A stretch of DNA of 64,000 nucleotides, from positions 62,001 to 126,000 of the forward strand of contig JAIBEW010000011.1 in NCBI GenBank assembly GCA_019459085.1, read 5' to 3'. Below, in pieces: positions 58,532 through 64,000 of this stretch. Positions within the stretch are counted from its first letter, which is position 1. Every line of letters starts with the position of its first letter. The position numbers and the translations under genes were made by a program. The DNA comes from Kaistella sp. (lineage in GTDB: Bacteria > Bacteroidota > Bacteroidia > Flavobacteriales > Weeksellaceae). The notes beneath the pieces were generated by a model that was not told the origin of the DNA, ran no database searches, and worked only from the letters and a program-made list of their open reading frames with translations.

Positions 58532-58610
58532 CGTCATTTGCGATGCAGTGCTGAATGAAGCAATCATATTAAAATAGCTTTGTGATTCAGTCCTCATTTT
58601 TCGCAATGAC
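58532..58610. repeat. MITE-like dispersed inverted repeat between adk and obg
   Basis: The 79-bp segment starts CGTCATTTGCGA and ends TCGCAATGAC, with internal GAAGCAATCA facing TGTGATTCAGTCCTC. It resembles the common bacterial palindromic repeat family whose units read GTCATTGCGA..GAAGCAATC near each end. It fills almost all of the gap between adk and obg. Only one copy is seen in this window, so membership of a repeat family is by recollection. Confidence 0.55.
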
Positions 58611-58622
58611 AAAAACAGTTCA

Positions 58623-59606
58623 ATGAGCAATTTCGTAGATTACGTAAAAATCCACTGCAAGAGTGGTCATGGCGGTGCAGGTTCTGCACATCTTCGCCGT
58701 GAAAAATATATTCCGAAAGGCGGTCCCGACGGTGGCGACGGCGGAAGAGGCGGTCACGTGATCATGAAAGGCGATGCTCATGAATGGACACTCCTTCCTC
58801 TTCGTTTTACGCGCCACATCAAAGCGGAACGCGGCCATAACGGTCAGAAAAATCAGTTAACAGGCGGCTACGGTGAAGACGTGTACATTGAAGTACCCAT
58901 CGGAACCATTGCCAGAAACGAAGAAGGTGAAATTATCGCCGAAATTCTTGAAGACGGACAGGAAATCATCCTTATGCACGGCGGAAAAGGCGGTATGGGA
59001 AATGAGCATTTCAAATCTTCCACCAACCAGACGCCGCGTTATGCGCAGCCGGGATTGCCCGGAGAAGAGGGTTTCATCACTTTTGAACTGAAGCTTTTGG
59101 CAGATGTAGGTTTGGTCGGATTTCCAAATGCCGGTAAATCGACACTTTTAGCAGCAGTTTCTGCGGCAAAACCTAAAATTGCCGATTATGCGTTTACCAC
59201 TTTGACTCCGAATCTCGGAATCGTGGATTACCGGAATTACAAATCCTTCGTAATGGCCGATATTCCCGGGATTATCGAAGGTGCGGCCGAAGGTAAAGGT
59301 TTAGGTCACCGTTTTTTGAGACATATTGAAAGGAATTCCATTCTTCTCTTCATGATCCCTTCAGATTCCGAAGACCATTTTCAGGAGTTTAAAATCCTCG
59401 AGAACGAGCTTAAAGAATACAATCCGGAACTCATGGATAAAGACTTTATTATTTCGGTTTCAAAAGCAGATTTACTGGATGATGAACTGAAAAGAGAAAT
59501 CTCCAAAGAATTTCCTGAAAACAGACAGCCGATTTACTTCTCTGCCGTTACGCAGGAAGGACTGATGGAACTTAAAGATCTGATCTGGCAAAAACTGCAT
59601 GGATAG
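58623..59606 (+). CDS. obgE: GTPase Obg (CgtA)
   Basis: A 327-residue Obg. The N-terminal glycine-rich Obg fold has '[40 protein letters not shown]' and '[33 protein letters not shown]'. The G domain has the P-loop '[16 protein letters not shown]', switch II '[26 protein letters not shown]' and the base-recognition 'VSKADLLDD'. The C-terminal OCT domain is absent, as in many Bacteroidota. It is an essential ribosome-assembly GTPase. It follows adk after a repeat element and has a terminator at 59629. Confidence 0.96.
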   Translation: MSNFVDYVKIHCKSGHGGAGSAHLRREKYIPKGGPDGGDGGRGGHVIMKGDAHEWTLLPLRFTRHIKAERGHNGQKNQLTGGYGEDVYIEVPIGTIARNEEGEIIAEILEDGQEIILMHGGKGGMGNEHFKSSTNQTPRYAQPGLPGEEGFITFELKLLADVGLVGFPNAGKSTLLAAVSAAKPKIADYAFTTLTPNLGIVDYRNYKSFVMADIPGIIEGAAEGKGLGHRFLRHIERNSILLFMIPSDSEDHFQEFKILENELKEYNPELMDKDFIISVSKADLLDDELKREISKEFPENRQPIYFSAVTQEGLMELKDLIWQKLHG

Positions 59607-59628
59607 AAAATATAAGACATCAATTAAA

Positions 59629-59659
59629 AATAGGTTTGAGATTTCAAATCTATTTTTTT
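59629..59659 (+). terminator. Rho-independent terminator of obg
   Basis: TAGGTTTGA / TCAAATCTA with a short loop (one G-T pair) flanked by A/T runs, ending in nine T. Confidence 0.7.
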
Positions 59660-59699
59660 TTGGAATAATTATTGAAAAAGTAAATAAAAAATTTAAACC

Positions 59700-60185
59700 A
59701 TGAAATACCTATTAAGCTTATTCAGCTTTGCAATGCTGATGTCCTGTGCGATATCCAATGCTCCAAAATATTCAAAAATCCAATACGAAGCGGGAGCCTG
59801 TTTCGGTTTTTGCCCGATTTTTAAAATGACCGTTAATCCTGACCGAACTACAGTGATTGAAGCGGAACGGTTCACTTTTACTGACGGAAAATCCAAAGAT
59901 GATTTTGCCGGCCCGAAAGAAGGAACTTTCAGAGCAACCCTTAAGGAAGCGGATTACAACAAACTTGTCGAGCTTCTAGACGGCTTAAATCTGAAAACCC
60001 TGAATAATTACTACGGCAATAAAAACGTCAGCGACTTACCCACCGCTCATCTGCAGGTTACTTTTGCTGACGGAAGTACAAAACACATTGAAGACTATGG
60101 AAAACGCGGTACAGAAAAACTCGATGCCCTGTATGATTTTGTTGAGAATCTGAGAAAAACCCAAACCTGGACGAAGGTTGAATAA
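59700..60185 (+). CDS. DUF6438-type lipoprotein
   Basis: A 161-residue lipoprotein. The signal MKYLLSLFSFAMLMSC has the lipid Cys at 16. The mature part opens with 'YSKIQYEAGACFGFCPIFKMTVNPDRTTVIEA', the C-F-G-x-C-P signature of DUF6438, where the two Cys may form a disulfide, and ends with a helical 'LDALYDFVENLRKTQTW'. Function is unknown. It stands between obg and a DEAD-box helicase, both with their own signals. The family name is from memory of its Cys motif. Confidence 0.7.
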   Translation: MKYLLSLFSFAMLMSCAISNAPKYSKIQYEAGACFGFCPIFKMTVNPDRTTVIEAERFTFTDGKSKDDFAGPKEGTFRATLKEADYNKLVELLDGLNLKTLNNYYGNKNVSDLPTAHLQVTFADGSTKHIEDYGKRGTEKLDALYDFVENLRKTQTWTKVE

Positions 60186-60246
60186 CATCCATTTCCTTCC
60201 AGTTATCCCTAACTTAAAAAAAATAACACAATTCATTAAATTAGCG

Positions 60247-60254
60247 TACCTTTG
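60247..60254 (+). promoter_or_regulatory. -7 element of the DEAD-box helicase gene
   Basis: TACCTTTG followed by C matches the consensus. Transcription would start near 60261, giving a 5' leader of 70 nt to the ATG at 60330 or about 130 nt to a TTG at 60390. Such long leaders are known for cold-shock helicase messages. Confidence 0.6.
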
Positions 60255-60329
60255 CACCATATCCGCGGCATTCTAAGCCCTTTCGTAATTAGCTTTACTA
60301 AAAAATTCTGTTTGAAAATTTTTGACAGA

Positions 60330-61643
60330 ATGCTCAAAAATGAAGAAGCAAAAAGCTTCATCCGCTCTAATTTTAACACAGAAATAATTTTGTTATTTAC
60401 AGACTTAAATTTAATTAAGCCCATCCTTGATGCGCTTAAAGAGGAAGGTTATGAAAAACCAACTCCAATCCAGCAACAGGCTATTCCCAGCATTCTAGAA
60501 GGACGCGACCTGCTCGGTACTGCACAGACCGGAACAGGGAAAACAGCTGCTTTCGCCATCCCAATTCTGCAGAATCTTACCGAAAAAAACATCCGCAACA
60601 ATCAGGTAAAGGCACTTATTTTGACGCCGACACGGGAACTTGCGATTCAGATCGAAGAAAGTTTCAACGCTTACGGAAAACACCTTAAAATGCGAAACCT
60701 AGTGGTTTTCGGTGGTGTAAAACAGGGCGCACAGGAAGCTGCTCTGAAAAGAGGAGTTGATATTTTGGTTGCTACACCCGGAAGACTTCTCGATTTTATC
60801 GCACAAGGCATTATTTCCCTTAAAAATCTTGAAATTTTTGTTTTGGATGAGGCTGACCGTATGCTCGACATGGGTTTTGTTCACGATGTGAAGAAAATTG
60901 TAAAAATGCTTCCCGCAAAAAGACAGACTTTGTTCTTCTCCGCTACTTTTCCCGATGAGATTAAAACCCTTGCCAACACCATCCTCAACAATCCTGTAAA
61001 GGTTGCTGTTGCACCGGTTTCAGCCACTGCAGACACGATTCAGCAGAAAGTTTATTTTGTTGATAAAGATGACAAACTGGAATTGCTGACGCATATTCTT
61101 CAGAACGACATTTCCGATTCAGTTTTGGTTTTTTCAAGAACCAAGCACGGTGCCGATAAAATTGCCAGAAAACTGCAGTCGCACAAGATTTCTGCCGAAG
61201 CCATACACGGGAACAAATCCCAGAACGCGAGACAGAACGCACTGACGAATTTCAAATCCGGAAAAACAAGAATTCTGGTAGCGACCGATATTGCTGCGAG
61301 AGGAATTGATATTGACGAACTGAAATATGTAGTGAATTTTGAACTTTCTGATGTTTCCGAAACCTATGTTCACCGGATCGGAAGAACCGGAAGAGCGGGA
61401 GCTGAAGGAAAATCGATTTCATTTGTTGACAGTCTCGATCTCCTGAACCTGAAAGACACCGAAAAACTTATCGGCAAGAAAATTCCGGTGGAAAGAGACC
61501 ATCCTTACCACACCGATAATCTGGTTGCCCAAAAACGGGATTCGAACAACAAACCTTTTCAGCAGAGACCAAGACCTCAGGCAAAAGAAAATATTGCTTC
61601 GAAAAAACCGAATAACAAGAGTAATTTCTCGAGAAATAAATAA
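60330..61643 (+). CDS. DEAD/DEAH-box RNA helicase (RhlE-like)
   Basis: A 437-residue helicase. The Q motif is 'GYEKPTPIQQQAIP', Walker A 'AQTGTGKTAAFAIP', DEAD box 'FVLDEADRMLDMGF', motif III 'SATFP', and motifs V-VI 'VATDIAARGIDI' and 'YVHRIGRTGRAG'. The C-terminus is Lys/Arg/Asn-rich ('QQRPRPQAKENIASKKPNNK') as in RhlE. It remodels RNA, for example in ribosome assembly or degradation at low temperature. Homologues usually begin at the 'LFTDLNLIKP' segment, so a TTG at 60390 is a real alternative to the ATG at 60330; the 27-20 residues before it have no known homologue in memory. Ends with a terminator overlapping the next gene. Confidence 0.92.
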   Translation: MLKNEEAKSFIRSNFNTEIILLFTDLNLIKPILDALKEEGYEKPTPIQQQAIPSILEGRDLLGTAQTGTGKTAAFAIPILQNLTEKNIRNNQVKALILTPTRELAIQIEESFNAYGKHLKMRNLVVFGGVKQGAQEAALKRGVDILVATPGRLLDFIAQGIISLKNLEIFVLDEADRMLDMGFVHDVKKIVKMLPAKRQTLFFSATFPDEIKTLANTILNNPVKVAVAPVSATADTIQQKVYFVDKDDKLELLTHILQNDISDSVLVFSRTKHGADKIARKLQSHKISAEAIHGNKSQNARQNALTNFKSGKTRILVATDIAARGIDIDELKYVVNFELSDVSETYVHRIGRTGRAGAEGKSISFVDSLDLLNLKDTEKLIGKKIPVERDHPYHTDNLVAQKRDSNNKPFQQRPRPQAKENIASKKPNNKSNFSRNK

Positions 61644-61645
61644 TT

Positions 61646-61675
61646 AAAAGGTTCTACATTGTAGAGCCTTTTTTT
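61646..61675 (+). terminator. Rho-independent terminator overlapping the stop codon of the convergent gene
   Basis: AAAGGTTCTAC / GTAGAGCCTTT (one G-T pair) with a short loop followed by T. The minus-strand stop codon (TAG at 61654) lies in the left arm. Confidence 0.8.
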
Positions 61676-62904
61676 ATATAATATTTTGATTCAGAATATA
61701 GGGCGGTTAAAAAGTAAGCTATTAAAATATACTGAAAATATTCAAAATCCAACTTAAATCTGATATTTGCTGCATGCCCAATCATATATGGAAAAGTAAA
61801 ACCAGCAAATAACAGTAAAAAGCTAAAAAACAACAATTTCTCCTTTCGATGGTAAAGGAAAATGAGCGCAAAAAGACTCAGAAAATTTACAATAATCACA
61901 AATATTTTTCTGCCTATAAGAATTGAGACACTGCTGTCATAAAAATACCGGGAAGGAACATACCACAATAAAACTGCATTTTGCACACTTTTAACAATCA
62001 CTTTATCAGCGTTGCTTTCCATCACTTTTTGCGCCTCTTTTTTGTAAATTTCTTCCATTCTAAATTCATCGAAATACATTCGGGAACGGGAGACAGTGCT
62101 ATAATCGTTATCATTGATCAGTTTCACTTCATCTAATACATTGGCCTGCGATGTAAAGCTGTAATAAATATTTTGCCAGACTGGAGTTTTAGTAAGCACC
62201 GTTTTATCAAAAACAATTTGGTTTCTTATGATCCATGGCGAATAAAACAGCATGGCGGCGGATAAAATTAAAATAAAATGGGTGAATTTAACTTTGCGGA
62301 AAAGAATTAAACCAGTTATAAATATAAGAGCTACGGGTACTACTACCACTTGAGTAAGAAACAGTAGCGCAGTACAAAACCCAAATAAAATAAAATAGCT
62401 TGTTGTAAATACTTGTCTGGTAAAAATTCTTAAAAAAACATACATCCACACTAAAAATATTGGAATAAAAACATTCGTAGCCTCCAATACATTGGAATAA
62501 TAAAAATACGCCGGAGATAAAATAAAAAAAAAGGCGCTTAATATTCCCACTTTCAGCTGATCGAAAATCTGGAGTATTTTTATGATAATAAGTGGGACGA
62601 AGAAAAATAAAAGATGTTGGCTTATAACGACCGCTTCTTTAGGAAACGAGGGGAAAAACTTTATAAAAAAACTTAAAAAAAAAGGATAAACAGGTAGTTT
62701 ATACGCGGTTGATCCTAATGCCATAAATTCCGAGTACACGCCGTGCTCAGCAATATTTCTTGCAATACTCCAATCTTCAAAAGTCTCCACCTTGAAGCCT
62801 GTATAACAACTATAAATAATCTTTAAAATTAAAATCAGCACATTAAAGATTATGAAAACCTTTATTGAAAGCAATTTGTTAATATAGCTGATTATTGGTT
62901 TCAT
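61654..62904 (-). CDS. GT-C-like polytopic membrane protein (glycosyltransferase family 39-type)
   Basis: A 416-residue membrane protein read from the ATG at 62904, 4 bp after the tatD stop (TGA). About ten hydrophobic helices run through it. The first extracytoplasmic loop has 'YTGFKVETFEDWSIARNIAEHGVYSEFMALGSTAYKLPVYPFFLSFF', where the acidic pair, 'G.Y', and 'P.YP' pattern resemble the GT-C (GT39/PMT-like) glycosyltransferases that use polyprenyl-phosphate sugars. Another charged loop, 'RSRMYFDEFRMEEIYKKEAQKVMESN', lies near 270. A sugar donor cannot be inferred; a link to the polyprenyl-phospho-arabinose cluster 16 kb away is only a hypothesis. Codon use is more AT-rich than in its neighbours. 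Confidence 0.6.
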   Translation of the reverse strand: MKPIISYINKLLSIKVFIIFNVLILILKIIYSCYTGFKVETFEDWSIARNIAEHGVYSEFMALGSTAYKLPVYPFFLSFFIKFFPSFPKEAVVISQHLLFFFVPLIIIKILQIFDQLKVGILSAFFFILSPAYFYYSNVLEATNVFIPIFLVWMYVFLRIFTRQVFTTSYFILFGFCTALLFLTQVVVVPVALIFITGLILFRKVKFTHFILILSAAMLFYSPWIIRNQIVFDKTVLTKTPVWQNIYYSFTSQANVLDEVKLINDNDYSTVSRSRMYFDEFRMEEIYKKEAQKVMESNADKVIVKSVQNAVLLWYVPSRYFYDSSVSILIGRKIFVIIVNFLSLFALIFLYHRKEKLLFFSFLLLFAGFTFPYMIGHAANIRFKLDFEYFQYILIAYFLTALYSESKYYIKKGSTM

Positions 62905-62908
62905 TGTT

Positions 62909-63670
62909 TCAACTAAATATTCTTTCAGCGTTTTGCGTGGTAATCCTGTTGATTTCCGCAAAATCTTTCCCGTAGATATTGACTAATTTTCCGACTACCA
63001 AATCCAGATAAGCACTTTCGTTTCGTTTTCCGCGGTGCGGAACCGGCGCAAGATAGGGAGAATCGGTTTCCAGAACGATTTTATCCAGAGGAATTTCATG
63101 CAGAAACTGATCAATTTTACCGTTTTTAAACGTCACTACTCCACCGATTCCGAGAAGAAAATTGAGTTCAATGGCATGTTGTGCCTGCTCCATATTTCCT
63201 GAAAAACAATGGAAAATCCCACGTAATTTGGGGTGTCTTTTCCTTTCCAAAACCTCGAAAACTTCATCAAAACTTTCACGCGTGTGGATTACGATCGGTA
63301 CATCTCTCTCAATAGCCCAGTCGATCTGCTGTTCGAAAGCTTTCACCTGAATATCCAAAGTAGATTTGTCCCAATACAGATCAATCCCGATTTCACCGAT
63401 GGCAGGAAAACTTCTCTGGTTCAGATAATCCGCCACGATTTTCAGTTCGTTTTCCCAGGTTTCCGGTTTTACGTAACATGGATGAAGCCCCATCATCGAG
63501 AAAATCTTTCCAGGATAATCCCTTTCCAGATTCAGCATTATTTCATGCGATTCAGAATCGATTGCCGGAAGATAAAATTTCGCAATTCCTTTAGAAACAG
63601 CTCTTTCGATCATTTCTGTGCGGTCATGATCAAATTCTTCGGAGTATAAGTGGGTGTGCGTATCGATCAT
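62909..63670 (-). CDS. TatD family metal-dependent DNase
   Basis: A 253-residue TIM-barrel hydrolase. The metal-binding motif 'IDTHTHLYSEEFDHDR' (H4 and H6) opens the protein; further ligands are in 'GEIGIDLYWDKS', 'VIHTRESFDEVFEVL', 'GIFHCFSGN' and 'VLETDSPYLAPVPHRGKRNE', all standard for TatD. It is a 3'-5' exonuclease-like DNase or deacylase of the YcfH/TatD group. It lies 23 bp after the GSCFA gene and is followed by a GT-C-like gene 4 bp away; the tight spacing suggests one operon. Confidence 0.94.
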   Translation of the reverse strand: MIDTHTHLYSEEFDHDRTEMIERAVSKGIAKFYLPAIDSESHEIMLNLERDYPGKIFSMMGLHPCYVKPETWENELKIVADYLNQRSFPAIGEIGIDLYWDKSTLDIQVKAFEQQIDWAIERDVPIVIHTRESFDEVFEVLERKRHPKLRGIFHCFSGNMEQAQHAIELNFLLGIGGVVTFKNGKIDQFLHEIPLDKIVLETDSPYLAPVPHRGKRNESAYLDLVVGKLVNIYGKDFAEINRITTQNAERIFS

Positions 63671-63693
63671 TATTTTGAGCTTTGGCCAATCTT

Positions 63694-64000
63694 TCAGGCA
63701 AATATTTTGTGTTTCACTTTCGTTTGTTGCAGCGCAATTCTTCCTTTTAAATTTTCGAGGAATTCCTGATAAATCGGATGGGATACATCTGTAGGTTTAT
63801 GGTCGAGTGCTTTTGCAATCTTGAAGTTTTCTTCAATAAAATCCATTGTTTCATCGGAAAAATAGGCATTACCGAATTTTTCCCAAATGTACTGAACCGC
63901 CTGACTGTTCGGATGAATCAAATCGTCCTTGTAAAACCGGTAATCACGCAGATCATCCATTAAAATCTCATAAACCGGGAGATAATGACAGTTGTCGAAC
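63694..64000 (-). CDS. C-terminal part of a GSCFA-domain protein (truncated by window edge)
   Basis: The frame is open to the end of the window on the minus strand and covers 101 residues. The part 'YLPVYEILMDDLRDYRFYKDD' continues into 'LIHPNSQAVQYIWEKFGNAYF', which I recognise as the late half of GSCFA domains (SGNH-like hydrolases of Bacteroidota), where D and H of 'DxxHP' complete the catalytic site. An internal ATG at 63960 is not the start. The N-terminal part with the GSCFA motif is outside the window. Likely first gene of the tatD operon. Confidence 0.8.
   Translation of the reverse strand, partial: FDNCHYLPVYEILMDDLRDYRFYKDDLIHPNSQAVQYIWEKFGNAYFSDETMDFIEENFKIAKALDHKPTDVSHPIYQEFLENLKGRIALQQTKVKHKIFA

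Noticed and set aside
1-64000. Prophage, insertion sequence or integrative element
   Set aside because: No transposase, integrase, phage structural or conjugation gene is seen, and base composition changes only mildly, with the exception of the AT-richer gene at 61654-62904.

Overview
This window looks like chromosomal DNA of a member of the Flavobacteriia, most likely the Weeksellaceae (Chryseobacterium group). The basis is gene content: gliding and type IX secretion genes (gldJ, porU, porV), a secreted protein with a T9SS sorting domain, lipoproteins and DUF families typical of Bacteroidota, and a recurrent TAnnTTTG promoter -7 element. The sequence is AT-rich. I see no insertion sequence, prophage, CRISPR array or rRNA operon. 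There is one tRNA, tRNA-Asp(GTC), on the minus strand. Most of the window is housekeeping DNA with short gaps and many clear hairpin terminators.

Layout. 1-4.8 kb: small accessory genes, including a PLP-dependent trans-sulfuration enzyme divergent from an Lrp/AsnC regulator, an OsmC protein, a GNAT acetyltransferase and a YcxB-like protein. 4.8-5.25 kb: a gene-free stretch with a 42-bp tandem repeat. 5.25-14.7 kb: P5C dehydrogenase, pyruvate phosphate dikinase, FabH, CorA, cupin and DinB proteins, a Cys/Met-rich secreted peptide and DNA polymerase III delta'. 14.9-20.2 kb: outer-membrane protein, LptC, AnmK, SRPBCC protein, Nudix hydrolase and MurF. 20.2-27.1 kb: GldJ divergent from PorU-PorV. 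27.2-31.4 kb: FUSC transporter-like protein, phosphopantetheinyl transferase and S-adenosylhomocysteine hydrolase. 31.6-40.5 kb: a 1971-residue secreted metallopeptidase, a retropepsin-like/PDZ protein with a membrane partner, and an L,D-transpeptidase. 40.7-46.1 kb: tRNA-Asp, thioredoxin, and a five-gene minus-strand run (UbiA-like, DprE1-like, DprE2-like, HAD phosphatase, cysteine desulfurase). 46.2-57.1 kb: OmpA-like lipoprotein, lipocalin, subtilase, WbqC, then parA-parB-DUF5683-dapB-lepB, TonB and PurA. 57.3-64 kb: Hpt, Adk, Obg, a DUF6438 lipoprotein, a DEAD-box helicase, a GT-C-like membrane protein, TatD and a truncated GSCFA protein.

The most notable system is the 42.5-46.1 kb cluster. 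It encodes homologues of the mycobacterial route from polyprenyl phosphate plus PRPP to polyprenyl-phospho-D-arabinofuranose: a prenyltransferase with an NDxxDxxxD motif, a DprE1-type oxidase and a DprE2-type reductase with strong local matches, and a HAD phosphatase able to fill the remaining step. In a Gram-negative flavobacterium this predicts an uncharacterised D-arabinofuranose-bearing surface glycan or glycoprotein. The DprE1 homologue has Ala where the mycobacterial enzyme has the benzothiazinone-reactive Cys. A second theme is type IX secretion: core or maturation parts (PorU, PorV, GldJ) and a cargo protein are in the same window.

All assignments come from reading the sequence and remembered family motifs. 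No database search was run.
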